Of a DNA stretch of 39,610 nt, positions 30,695 to 38,236 are shown in pieces. Origin of the DNA: SCUD01 sp036824505 (GTDB lineage: Bacteria; Pseudomonadota; Gammaproteobacteria; Steroidobacterales; Steroidobacteraceae); the NCBI GenBank assembly GCA_036824505.1, contig DAITAA010000026.1, forward strand, positions 1-39,610, read 5' to 3'. The position numbers were made by a program, and so were the translations under genes. The notes under the pieces were generated by a model. That model did not search any database, was not told the origin of the DNA, and was given only the letters and a program-made list of their open reading frames with translations. How positions within the stretch are numbered: the stretch's first letter is position 1; each line of letters starts with the position of its first letter.

Positions 30695-31743
30695 GCCGAA
30701 CTCAGCATTCGGGCCGCAATATCCACCAGCGGGATCACGCGCTCATAGGCCATGCGCGTCGGCCCGATCACGCCCAGCACGCCGACCACACGGTCATCCT
30801 GGGTGTACGGCGCCGCGACCACGCTGCAATCATCCAGGATCGTATAGCCGGATTCGTGCCCGATGAAGATCTGCACGCCCTCGCCGTGCAGGCTCTGGTC
30901 CAGCAGGTGCAGGATGTCGCGCTTTTCGTTGAATGCCTCGAAAAGCCGGCGCAACCGGTCCACGTTCGAGAGCTCCGCAAAGCCCATCAGGTTGGTCTCA
31001 CCGGCGACCACCATGTCGGCCTCGGATTCGCCCGGATCAATCGCGAAAGCACGCTGCGCCAGCGTGATCGCGTCCATCATCAGACGGTTCATCTGCTCGC
31101 GGGTTTCCTGCAGCTGAGTGACCAGCTGCGCGCGAACGCCTTCGAGCTCCTGGCCACGGAACTGATCATTCAGGTAGGCAGCGGCCCGGCGCAGTTCATC
31201 GGCCGAATAGTGCCGGTCGAGCTGCAGGACGCGGTTCTGTACATCGCGCCCGTTGACCACCAGGATCGCCAGCACGCGGTTGCCCGAGAGCCCGACGAAT
31301 TCGATCTGGGAAAGCGCTGCATGCGTCTCGCGCGGCACCGTGACCACCCCGGCCAGATGCGTCAAACCCGAGACGAGTTGCGAGGCAGCCGTGATCAGCG
31401 CTTTCGGATCGCCGGCGCGCGATTCCAGTTTGCGCCGCAGCTCGATGATTTCCTCCATGCCCGGTGGCTGGTAGCGCAGCAGCGTGTTGACGAAGAAACG
31501 ATAGCCCTTGTCGGTTGGAATGCGCCCGGAAGAGGTGTGCGGCGAGATGACGAATCCCTGCTCCTCCAGATCCGCCATGACATTCCGGATGGTCGCGGAG
31601 CTCAGCGAGAGCCCCGATTCCCGGGAAAGTGTCTGTGAGCCGACCGGTTCGCCTTCGCGGATATAGCATTCGATCAGCGTGCGCAGCAGCTGCTGTGCAC
31701 GGTCGCTCGGCGGTTCCTCGACGCCACGCGTCTGGTCTGTCAT
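30676..31743 (-). CDS. hrcA: Heat-inducible transcription repressor HrcA
   Basis: Repressor that binds CIRCE operators and needs GroEL for activity. The 355-residue product has an N-terminal winged helix, with the recognition region LSLSSATIRNVMADLEEQGF near residues 45-64 and SSGRIPTDKGYRFFV after it. A GAF-like and dimerisation region follows, with GPTRMAYERVIPLV near the end. It is the first gene of hrcA-grpE-dnaK-dnaJ(-dapB) and its own upstream region carries a CIRCE-like operator, so autoregulation is likely. Confidence 0.97.
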   Translation of the reverse strand: MTDQTRGVEEPPSDRAQQLLRTLIECYIREGEPVGSQTLSRESGLSLSSATIRNVMADLEEQGFVISPHTSSGRIPTDKGYRFFVNTLLRYQPPGMEEIIELRRKLESRAGDPKALITAASQLVSGLTHLAGVVTVPRETHAALSQIEFVGLSGNRVLAILVVNGRDVQNRVLQLDRHYSADELRRAAAYLNDQFRGQELEGVRAQLVTQLQETREQMNRLMMDAITLAQRAFAIDPGESEADMVVAGETNLMGFAELSNVDRLRRLFEAFNEKRDILHLLDQSLHGEGVQIFIGHESGYTILDDCSVVAAPYTQDDRVVGVLGVIGPTRMAYERVIPLVDIAARMLSSALNLRD

Positions 31744-31792
31744 AAGTATCTGTTAAACAAGGATTTTGGTATTCCACGCTACCGAAGCATTG

Positions 31793-31822
31793 AAACTAGC
31801 GCTCGGCCTTGCCGAGTGTCAA
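31793..31822 (-). promoter_or_regulatory. Sigma-70-like promoter for hrcA, overlapped by CIRCE
   Basis: On the minus strand a perfect TTGACA (31822-31817), an 18-base spacer and TAGTTT (31798-31793, three of six consensus bases) lie about 50 bases upstream of the hrcA ATG. The CIRCE-like repeat covers the -35, the spacer and half of the -10, the expected layout for HrcA repression. Confidence 0.5.
31796..31822. promoter_or_regulatory. Degenerate CIRCE operator (HrcA site)
   Basis: CTAGCGCTC, nine bases, GAGTGTCAA matches the CIRCE consensus TTAGCACTC-N9-GAGTGCTAA with two mismatches in each arm and the exact spacer length. It lies in the divergent hrcA / nadK gap, 53 bases from hrcA and 72 from nadK. 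Because the encoded repressor is adjacent, HrcA autoregulation is the simplest reading; an effect on nadK is possible but unproven. Confidence 0.75.
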
Positions 31823-31894
31823 GGAGCATTTGCGCCCCGTCCGCGTTCATCTGGCCGGCGCGCGCTCGCGCGTGCTAAAAGGTCGTGAAACCAC

Positions 31895-32794
31895 ATGAAC
31901 AAGCGCTTCTCCCGGATCGCGCTGATTGGCAAGGTCGAGGACGCCCGCGTGGCAGATTCGATGGCGGCGCTTGCGCGTCACCTGCGGCTGCGCGGTCTGG
32001 TCGTGCTGATCGACAGCAGCGTCAGTGTGGGCGACCTGCCCGTCGATGTTGAACGCGGGCCGGTTGAGGACCTTGCCAGGGACGCAGACTTGATCGTGGC
32101 GATCGGTGGCGATGGAACGATGCTTTTCGCGGCGCAGCTCGCGATCGGGCGCGAGATCCCGTTGCTTGGCATCAATCGCGGCCGCCTCGGTTTCCTGACC
32201 GACGTGTCACCCGACCAGATGCTCGAAAGTTTTGACGCGGTACTGCAGGGACGCTACGAAACGGATACCCGGCATCTCCTCGAAGCGCGGTTGACGGGCG
32301 CCGTCGGCCAGATCGCAGTCTGTCGCGCCCTGAATGACGTCGTCGTCCAGCGTCACGAGTCCGGCCGCATGGTCGAACTTGAAACCTGGATCGGCGGCCA
32401 GTTCGTCAACACGCACGGCGGCGACGGGCTCGTGATCGCCAGTTCGACCGGCTCAACCGCCTACGCACTGTCCTGCGGCGGTCCGATCGTCCACCCGTCG
32501 CTCGACGTGGTTGTCATTGCGCCGATTTCGCCGCATACGCTGAATGACCGTCCGATCGTCATCGGCCGCAACAACCGGATTGAGGTGCGTCTCGTCGAAC
32601 GCTCCGCGAGCCGCGCGCAGGTGACCTGTGATGGCGTGCTGCTCGGTGACCTGGAGGCCAATTCGAGTCTCGTGATCCAGGCCGCGACCAGCGCCATTAC
32701 CCTCCTCCACCCGCCGGGCTACGATTACTTCCGGCTGCTGCGCTCGAAATTGCACTGGGGCCGCAGTGCCCGCAGCGGCCGCACGGAGCCTTGA
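31895..32794 (+). CDS. nadK: NAD kinase
   Basis: ATP-dependent phosphorylation of NAD to NADP. The 299-residue product has the catalytic GGDGT (71-75), the NRGRLGFLTD segment (94-103), the ALNDVVVQR motif and ASSTGSTAYALSCGGPIVHP, all family hallmarks. It is divergent from hrcA. recN begins at the base after its stop codon (TGA then GTG), so the two are translationally coupled, the common gammaproteobacterial nadK-recN pair. Confidence 0.98.
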   Translation: MNKRFSRIALIGKVEDARVADSMAALARHLRLRGLVVLIDSSVSVGDLPVDVERGPVEDLARDADLIVAIGGDGTMLFAAQLAIGREIPLLGINRGRLGFLTDVSPDQMLESFDAVLQGRYETDTRHLLEARLTGAVGQIAVCRALNDVVVQRHESGRMVELETWIGGQFVNTHGGDGLVIASSTGSTAYALSCGGPIVHPSLDVVVIAPISPHTLNDRPIVIGRNNRIEVRLVERSASRAQVTCDGVLLGDLEANSSLVIQAATSAITLLHPPGYDYFRLLRSKLHWGRSARSGRTEP

Positions 32795-34468
32795 GTGCTG
32801 GTTCACCTGCAGATACGCGATTTCGCGATCATCGATTCCGTCGAGCTCGAGCTGGCCGGGGGACTGACGGCCCTGACCGGGGAAACCGGTGCGGGCAAGT
32901 CGATCATCGTTGATGCCGTGATGCTGGCAATCGGCGGCCGTGCAAGCGCCGAAATGTTGCGCCACGGCGCTGAACGCGCCGAGATCACTGCGACATTCGA
33001 TGTCAGGGGCGACCAGCGCGTGCGCTGCTGGCTCGAAGAGCAGTCACTGGCCGATGATGGCGGTGAAATCGTACTGCGCCGGGTGATTGGGGCGGACGGG
33101 CGCTCGCGTCAGTATGTCAACGGCCAGACCCAGCCCGCGCAGGCGGTGCGCGAGCTGGGTGAGTGCCTGATCGACATCCATGGGCAACAGGAATTCCAGT
33201 CACTGGTCCGGCGCGGAATGCAGCGCCAGCTCGTGGATGACCACGGCGACCACCGCGCATTGCTCGATCCGGTGCGGACGCTTGCCGTCGAATGGCGGCG
33301 CCTGTCCGACGAACGCGAGGCGCTTGCCGCCCTCGCCCGGGATCGCGTCTCACGGATCGAGTTATTGCGCTATCAGGCAGGCGAACTCGAGGCCCTCAAC
33401 CTGGCCGAGGGCGAAGTCGCGGAGCTGCTCGATGAACGCTCGCGCCTCGCCAATCGGGGTCGCCTCGCCGAGGCCGCGCGCACCGCAGTTTTGCTTGCCT
33501 TCGAAGGCGACGGCGCCGATGCACACGCGCTGGCTGCGCGTGCCGTGACCCAGTTGCGCGGCGCGGCGGCGCTCGACCCGCGGCTCGCCGAGCCACTGCG
33601 GACACTGGAGGAAACGGTCATCGGCCTCGCCGAAGCAGGTGGCGCGCTTGGCGCCTATCTAGAGGCACTCGATGCCGATCCGGCGCGCCAGGAACTGGTT
33701 GAACGGCGGGTCGCAGCACTCGAGGACCTCGCGCGCAAGCATCGTATCCCGCCAGAGCAGCTGCCCCGGCAGCTCGACGACCTTCGCGGGCAACTGGCGA
33801 CCCTAGAGCAGTCTGAACTCGTCCTCGGCGGCCTGGAACAGCGTATAGCGGCAATCCGCACGCAATACCGCGTCGCAGCCGGCGCGCTGTCGGCCGCGAG
33901 ACGCACAGCCGCGAAACGCCTTGCCAGCGCGGTGACGAGTTTGATGCGTCAACTGGGAATGCCGGGTGGCCGATTCGAGATATCGGTCGAATCAGACGCA
34001 GACGCGGATCCTGCAGCTGACGGTGCCGATCGCCTGGAGTTCCTCGTGAGCGCCAACCCCGGGCAGCCGGTGAAGCCTGTCGCCAAGGTCGCTTCCGGCG
34101 GCGAGTTGTCGCGCATCAGCCTGGCGGTGCAGGTCGCCGCAGCCCACCGCAAGGCCGGGACCTGCATGATCTTCGACGAAGTCGACGCCGGGATCGGCGG
34201 CGGGGTTGCGGAGATCGTCGGCCGCAAGCTGCGCGAGCTTGCCGGCCGCGGCCAGGTCGTGTGCGTGACGCATCTGGCCCAGGTTGCAAGCCAGGCACAC
34301 CACCAGTTGCGTGTCAGCAAGCTGACGGATGGCCGAGCCAGCCGAACCAGCGTTACAGGCCTCGCCCAGGACGAGAGAATCGAGGAACTCGCGCGCATGC
34401 TGGGCGGCGTCGAAATCACGCGCAAGGCGCGTGATCACGCGCGCGAGATGCTGCGTACCGCTGGCTGA
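32795..34468 (+). CDS. recN: DNA repair protein RecN
   Basis: SMC-like ATPase for double-strand-break repair. The 557-residue product (E. coli 553) has Walker A GETGAGKS (29-36), a central coiled-coil region (about 150-360) interrupted by the usual hinge-like segment, and the C-terminal signature KVASGGELSRISLAVQ followed by Walker B IFDEVDAGIGG. The start is GTG directly after nadK. It ends only 4 bases from the convergent fur stop. I see no LexA box before it because the promoter must lie ahead of nadK. Confidence 0.97.
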   Translation: MLVHLQIRDFAIIDSVELELAGGLTALTGETGAGKSIIVDAVMLAIGGRASAEMLRHGAERAEITATFDVRGDQRVRCWLEEQSLADDGGEIVLRRVIGADGRSRQYVNGQTQPAQAVRELGECLIDIHGQQEFQSLVRRGMQRQLVDDHGDHRALLDPVRTLAVEWRRLSDEREALAALARDRVSRIELLRYQAGELEALNLAEGEVAELLDERSRLANRGRLAEAARTAVLLAFEGDGADAHALAARAVTQLRGAAALDPRLAEPLRTLEETVIGLAEAGGALGAYLEALDADPARQELVERRVAALEDLARKHRIPPEQLPRQLDDLRGQLATLEQSELVLGGLEQRIAAIRTQYRVAAGALSAARRTAAKRLASAVTSLMRQLGMPGGRFEISVESDADADPAADGADRLEFLVSANPGQPVKPVAKVASGGELSRISLAVQVAAAHRKAGTCMIFDEVDAGIGGGVAEIVGRKLRELAGRGQVVCVTHLAQVASQAHHQLRVSKLTDGRASRTSVTGLAQDERIEELARMLGGVEITRKARDHAREMLRTAG

Positions 34469-34472
34469 TCCG

Positions 34473-34904
34473 TCAGATTCGCTTGCGGCGGTGCGGGCAG
34501 GCTTCCCGGCGGCAACGGCCGTAGAGAATCAGGTTGTGTTCCACGATGTCGAATCCCATGCGGTTCGCCACATCCAGCTGCCGGCTCTCGATGTCGCTAT
34601 CCAGGAACTCCTCGACCCGGCCACAGTCCATGCAGACGATGTGGTCATGGTGCTCGCCCTCATTCAGCTCGAACACCGCCGTTCCGCCCTCGAAGTGATG
34701 GCGTTTCACGAGCGCTGCGGCTTCGAACTGCGTCAGTACGCGATACACGGTTGCGAGCCCGATGTCGTCGCTCTGCTCCAAGAGCGCACGATAGATGTCT
34801 TCAGCCGACAGGTGCCGGCCGTAATTGCCGGCCAGGATCTCGAGGATCTTGACGCGCGGCAGCGTCACCTTGAGTCCGGCCTTGCGGAGATCGCTGGATT
34901 CCAC
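34473..34904 (-). CDS. fur: Ferric uptake regulator Fur
   Basis: Iron-responsive repressor. With the GTG start at 34904 (GGAG 7 bases upstream) the product has 143 residues and an N-terminus SSDLRKAGLKVTLPR typical of Fur. The winged helix is in residues 10-80 (TVYRVLTQFEAAALV), the metal site HHDH at 85-88, and the structural zinc cysteines are C91, C94, C131 and C136. A GTG at 34928 would add 8 residues and lies close to the putative promoter. It is divergent from bamE and convergent with recN. Confidence 0.95.
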   Translation of the reverse strand: MESSDLRKAGLKVTLPRVKILEILAGNYGRHLSAEDIYRALLEQSDDIGLATVYRVLTQFEAAALVKRHHFEGGTAVFELNEGEHHDHIVCMDCGRVEEFLDSDIESRQLDVANRMGFDIVEHNLILYGRCRREACPHRRKRI

Positions 34905-34939
34905 CTCTGGGCTCCGTTGCCGCCCCACACGGCGATTAC

Positions 34940-34947
34940 ATTATGAT
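34940..34947. promoter_or_regulatory. Overlapping divergent -10 elements between fur and bamE
   Basis: The 79-base gap between the fur and bamE starts contains an AT-rich core in which TATGAT (34942-34947, plus strand) could serve bamE and CATAAT (34945-34940, minus strand) could serve fur. No good -35 is seen for either (TTGCCG at 34917 with a 19-base spacer for bamE). The assignment rests on sequence resemblance alone. Confidence 0.35.
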
Positions 34948-34983
34948 ATGCGCCGTGACGATTATCGCCCAGGATTCCTGACC

Positions 34984-35334
34984 ATGCGACCTTCATGCCG
35001 GATTGCCACTACTGTCGCGGCTCTATTGCTGTCGCTGCTTGCGGTCGGCTGCGTTTATCGCATGGACATCCAGCAAGGCAACCTGCTCGACGCGGACCAG
35101 ATCGAGCAGGTGGAAGTCGGCATGACCCGCAGCCAGGTGCGATTCCTGCTGGGCACGCCGATGGTCATCGACAGCTTCAATCCCGATCGCTGGGATTACG
35201 TCTATCGGCTCCAGCGCGGTCACAAGCGCAAGATCGACAAGCACCACCTGGTTATCTGGTTCGAGAGTGACAAGGTCGCCCGCATCGAGGAGCTGATTCC
35301 GGTGCCTCGTAAGCCGTCAACCGTCCCCGGCTGA
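34984..35334 (+). CDS. bamE: Outer membrane assembly lipoprotein BamE
   Basis: Small lipoprotein (SmpA/OmlA) of the BAM complex that inserts beta-barrel proteins into the outer membrane. The 116-residue precursor has a lipoprotein signal (hydrophobic core then LLAVGC, with the lipidated Cys at about residue 24). The mature part has the family segments DIQQGNLL, VGMTRSQVRFLLGTPM and the WDYVYRLQRGHK strand. The ATG at 34984 has AGGA upstream. Its end overlaps rnfH on the opposite strand by 18 bases. Confidence 0.95.
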   Translation: MRPSCRIATTVAALLLSLLAVGCVYRMDIQQGNLLDADQIEQVEVGMTRSQVRFLLGTPMVIDSFNPDRWDYVYRLQRGHKRKIDKHHLVIWFESDKVARIEELIPVPRKPSTVPG

Positions 35335-35628
35335 TTTCCTCTTGACGCCCTGCCTTGCGAGGCGCCGGCGCCGCTCGCGCGGATCTTCCAGCAATGGCCG
35401 CAACACTTCCACGCGATCGCCGTGCTGCAGGCGGTAATCGCGCGTGACTTCCCGACCGAAGATGCCGATGCCGCAGTCAGTTGACTCGACCTGAGGATGC
35501 AAGCCCAGGATTCCGGAGCGCAGCAACGCTTCGCCAGCGGTGCAACCCGCCTCCACCTCGAGCTCCAGAACCGTCTGACGACCGGCCTCGGCACAGACGA
35601 CCTGGATCCGGATCCGCTCAGGCGCCAC
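35317..35628 (-). CDS. rnfH: RnfH family ubiquitin-like-fold protein
   Basis: Small protein of the RnfH/YfjF family (beta-grasp fold); its function is poorly defined. The 103-residue product begins APERIRIQVVCAEAGRQTVL and has GIFGREVTRDYRLQHGDRVEVLRPL, the family core, then a basic tail. The start is a GTG at 35628, overlapping the end of ratA. Pairing with ratA is conserved in gammaproteobacteria. The stop lies inside the convergent bamE. Confidence 0.88.
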   Translation of the reverse strand: MAPERIRIQVVCAEAGRQTVLELEVEAGCTAGEALLRSGILGLHPQVESTDCGIGIFGREVTRDYRLQHGDRVEVLRPLLEDPRERRRRLARQGVKRKSAGDG

Positions 35629-36055
35629 GGAACACCTGGTGCGCGCGCCGGCTGAAGGCATCGACCATCTGGCTGCAGATGCTCTCGAATGCTGGCCCCA
35701 GCGCGAGCCCGCTGATCACGCCGCGCGTCTGGAAGCGTATCCGCAGTTCGGCACGCGTGCCCGCATCCTGGATCGGCAGGAAATCCCAGCGCCCTTCCAG
35801 CAGGCTGAACGGGCCCTCGACGAGGCGCATTTCCACCGAGCGATCCGGCACCAGACGATTGCGCGTCGTGAAGCTGCCGCGCACGACACCGCGATGGAGC
35901 CCCAGATTGACGGTGACGAACTCCCCCTCGTCGACGACAATCCGCGCGGCACTGCACCAGGGCAGGAATTCCGGGTAACGCTCCACGTCGGTCACCAGGC
36001 CGTACATCTGTCCGGCCGTGTACGGCAGCAGGGAGCTGCGGCGCACCTCACGCAT
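35618..36055 (-). CDS. ratA: RatA family START-like protein
   Basis: Polyketide cyclase / COQ10-like START-fold protein of 145 residues. In E. coli the homologue YfjG was named RatA for inhibiting 70S assembly, while the COQ10 relatives bind ubiquinone. Typical motifs are VTDVERYPEFLPWC near the start and LEGRWDFLPI in the middle. It is followed by rnfH with an 11-base overlap and is divergent from smpB, the usual ratA-rnfH / smpB arrangement. Confidence 0.92.
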   Translation of the reverse strand: MREVRRSSLLPYTAGQMYGLVTDVERYPEFLPWCSAARIVVDEGEFVTVNLGLHRGVVRGSFTTRNRLVPDRSVEMRLVEGPFSLLEGRWDFLPIQDAGTRAELRIRFQTRGVISGLALGPAFESICSQMVDAFSRRAHQVFRGA

Positions 36056-36120
36056 GATCCAGTGACCTCACGGCCCGATTGTCGCCGCCGCCGCCGGCGC
36101 GGACAACCGGGCGTTGCCGC

Positions 36121-36126
36121 TAGAAT
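36121..36126 (+). promoter_or_regulatory. -10-like TAGAAT abutting the smpB start
   Basis: TAGAAT (five of six consensus bases) ends 5 bases before the smpB ATG at 36132. The implied start point is at or beside the ATG, and no Shine-Dalgarno fits in between. The best -35 (CGGACA) has a short 15-base spacer. This repeats the arrangement seen at yhbY. Confidence 0.4.
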
Positions 36127-36131
36127 GCATG

Positions 36132-36605
36132 ATGGCCAGGAAGAAAGAGGACACCGCGGGCCGCATCGCTGATAACCGCAGGGCCCGGCACGACTATTTC
36201 ATCGACGAGCGCTATGAGGCGGGTGTCGCGCTGCAAGGCTGGGAGGTCAAGGCCCTGCGCGCCGGCCGTTTGCAGCTTCAGGAGGCTTACGTGCTGCTGA
36301 AAGGCGGCGAAGCCTGGCTATTCGGCGCCCATGTCTCGCCGCTGCCGACCACCTCGACTCACGTGGTCGCGGACCCCACGCGCAGCCGCAAGCTGCTGCT
36401 GCACCGCCGCCAGATCGATGCGCTCATCGGCGCGGTCGAGCGCAAGGGCTATACGCTGATACCGATGGCCGCCTACTGGTCCAAGGGCAAGGCCAAGATC
36501 GAAATCGGGCTCGCGCGCGGCAAGAAGCAGCACGACAAGCGTGCCGACGAACGGGAAAAGGACTGGCAGCGCGAGAAGGCCCGCATCATGAAGGGCCGGC
36601 GCTGA
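36132..36605 (+). CDS. smpB: SsrA-binding protein SmpB
   Basis: Binds tmRNA and brings it to stalled ribosomes for trans-translation. The 157-residue product has the oligonucleotide-binding core (RRARHDYFIDERYEAGVALQGWEVKALRAGR) and the basic tail GKKQHDKRADEREKDWQREKARIMKGRR that enters the mRNA channel. Two adjacent ATGs (36129, 36132) are possible starts and neither has a Shine-Dalgarno; an upstream TTG at 36114 is less likely. The tmRNA gene itself is not in the window. Confidence 0.95.
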   Translation: MARKKEDTAGRIADNRRARHDYFIDERYEAGVALQGWEVKALRAGRLQLQEAYVLLKGGEAWLFGAHVSPLPTTSTHVVADPTRSRKLLLHRRQIDALIGAVERKGYTLIPMAAYWSKGKAKIEIGLARGKKQHDKRADEREKDWQREKARIMKGRR

Positions 36606-36615
36606 GGATTCCACA

Positions 36616-37431
36616 ATGAAACTCACCGAATTGCTGCTCACCAATCTCACAGTGATCGCCGTTGCAATGCTGCTGCTGTGGATGATCAGCATCCCCGTAA
36701 GGAATGCCAGCATCGTCGACATCTTCTGGGGCCCCGCGTTTGCCATCGTGGCGCTGGTGGGGTGGTTTTTCGGTGGCGGCGATCATGACCGGCGCACCCT
36801 GCTTGCCGCCCTGACCACTGCCTGGGGCCTGCGCCTCGGCATGTATCTTGCGTTGCGCAACCTCGGGCACGGCGAAGATGCAAGGTATGCCCGGTGGCGC
36901 AAGCGCGTCGAGGATGCTGGCGGTGATTTCACCCGTTATAGCCTCGTCACGGTTTTCGCAATGCAGGGACTGCTGGTCATCATCGTTTCGCTGCCAATCC
37001 AGGCCGGTCAGCTCGCCGCAACCAGCAGGCCGCTGGGCGCGCTTGCACTGGTGGGTACGCTCCTGTGGCTCGCCGGCTTCCTGTTCGAAGCCGTCGGCGA
37101 CTGGCAGTTGCGGAGATTCAAGGCGGATCCTGCGAATCGCGGCAAAGTGACGGACAGCGGACTGTGGCGCTATACGCGCCACCCGAATTACTTCGGCAAC
37201 GCCTGTCTCTGGTGGGGCCTCTGGCTGGTCGCCTCCGATGCGCCCGGTCTGTGGTGGACCGCGATCGGGCCGGCGCTGATGACCTTGCTCTTGCTGAAGG
37301 TTTCCGGCGTATCGCTGCTGGAAAAATCGCTGGTCGCGGACAAGCCCGGATACGCCGAGTACCAGCGGCCAACCAGTTCCTTCATGCCCTGGCCGCCGAG
37401 CCAGGGCAGCGGAAACGGGCGACCAAGCTGA
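36616..37431 (+). CDS. DUF1295 family membrane protein
   Basis: Integral membrane protein of the DUF1295 / steroid 5-alpha-reductase C-terminal family, related to isoprenylcysteine methyltransferase-type folds. The 271-residue product has about seven hydrophobic segments; the diagnostic part is GLWRYTRHPNYFGNACLWWGLWL, with the conserved RHPNYFG and nearby FKADPANRGKVTDSG. The substrate is unknown; a reductase acting on a lipid is only suggested by homology. It lies 10 bases after smpB with GAGGA upstream and is probably cotranscribed. Confidence 0.9.
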   Translation: MKLTELLLTNLTVIAVAMLLLWMISIPVRNASIVDIFWGPAFAIVALVGWFFGGGDHDRRTLLAALTTAWGLRLGMYLALRNLGHGEDARYARWRKRVEDAGGDFTRYSLVTVFAMQGLLVIIVSLPIQAGQLAATSRPLGALALVGTLLWLAGFLFEAVGDWQLRRFKADPANRGKVTDSGLWRYTRHPNYFGNACLWWGLWLVASDAPGLWWTAIGPALMTLLLLKVSGVSLLEKSLVADKPGYAEYQRPTSSFMPWPPSQGSGNGRPS

Positions 37432-37471
37432 CGGCGCATCGCCCGGCAGGCCTGTTCGCCGGAGGGCACTG

Positions 37472-38212
37472 TCAGGCGACGCTGGACACGCCCTGACGGT
37501 ACTGCACATCGGACAGCAGGCGCTTCAATTCATTCCTGACTACCGCATAGCACTCGCACGCCAGGGTCTCGAGCCCGTCCCGCTCAAGCACTGTGATATG
37601 ACCGCGACGGTAGCGGATAAAGCCGGCGTGCTGCAATTTCCCGGCGGCCTCCGTAATGCCTTCCCGGCGCACACCGAGCAGACTGGCAATCAATTCCTGC
37701 GTCATGACCAGCTCGCGCGAGGGGATTCGATCGAGGGTCGACAGCAGCCAGCGGCACAGTTGTTGCTCCACGGAATGGTGCCGATTGCAGACCGCCGTCT
37801 GGGTCATCTGTGTGATCAGAGCCTGCGTGTAGCGCAGCAATAAGCGCTGCAGCAAGCCGGCGCGATTGAATTCCCGCATCAGCAGGCCTCTCTCCAGCCG
37901 GTAAGCGTGGCCGGCGGTCTGCACCACGGCCGAACTTGGCGTGGTATCCCCGCCCATGAAAAGCGAAATACCGACCACGCCTTCATTGCCCACGCCGGCG
38001 GATTCGGCCGACGCGCCGGTCTCCATGACGTAGTGCAGCGACACGATGGCTGTGGTGGGGAAATAGGCGTGCTGCAGTTGGCCGCCGGGCTCGTAGAGCA
38101 TTTCGCCGAGCAGCATCGGAACCAGTTCCAGAGGCGCGGCCAGGCGCTCGAATTCTGCCGCCGGCAAGGCGGCGAGAAGATGATTCTGATTCGGACTATC
38201 GAATGATGCCAT
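37472..38212 (-). CDS. Crp/Fnr family transcriptional regulator
   Basis: Cyclic-nucleotide-binding-like sensor domain (about 15-150) plus a Crp-type winged helix (about 165-225; MTQELIASLLGVRREGITEAAGKL is the HTH). It lacks the N-terminal cysteine cluster of true FNR, so it is not an Fe-S oxygen sensor, and I do not see the cAMP-contact signature of CRP. The whole HSVEQQLCRWLL...RRGHITVLER block matches a common proteobacterial Crp/Fnr subgroup of unknown ligand. It starts 24 bases after the receiver-PAS gene and is probably in the same operon. Confidence 0.9.
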   Translation of the reverse strand: MASFDSPNQNHLLAALPAAEFERLAAPLELVPMLLGEMLYEPGGQLQHAYFPTTAIVSLHYVMETGASAESAGVGNEGVVGISLFMGGDTTPSSAVVQTAGHAYRLERGLLMREFNRAGLLQRLLLRYTQALITQMTQTAVCNRHHSVEQQLCRWLLSTLDRIPSRELVMTQELIASLLGVRREGITEAAGKLQHAGFIRYRRGHITVLERDGLETLACECYAVVRNELKRLLSDVQYRQGVSSVA

Positions 38213-38236
38213 CGTAGGTCGTCGGGGTCCTGGGGT

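Noticed and set aside
34929..34983. Possible Fur box in the fur/bamE gap
   Set aside because: The best alignment of GATTACATTATGATATGCG to the 19-bp Fur consensus matches only about six positions, too weak to claim autoregulation.
37432..37471. GC-rich inverted sequence between the convergent DUF1295 gene and the Crp/Fnr gene
   Set aside because: Pairing is imperfect with bulges and no T run on either strand; not enough to call a terminator.
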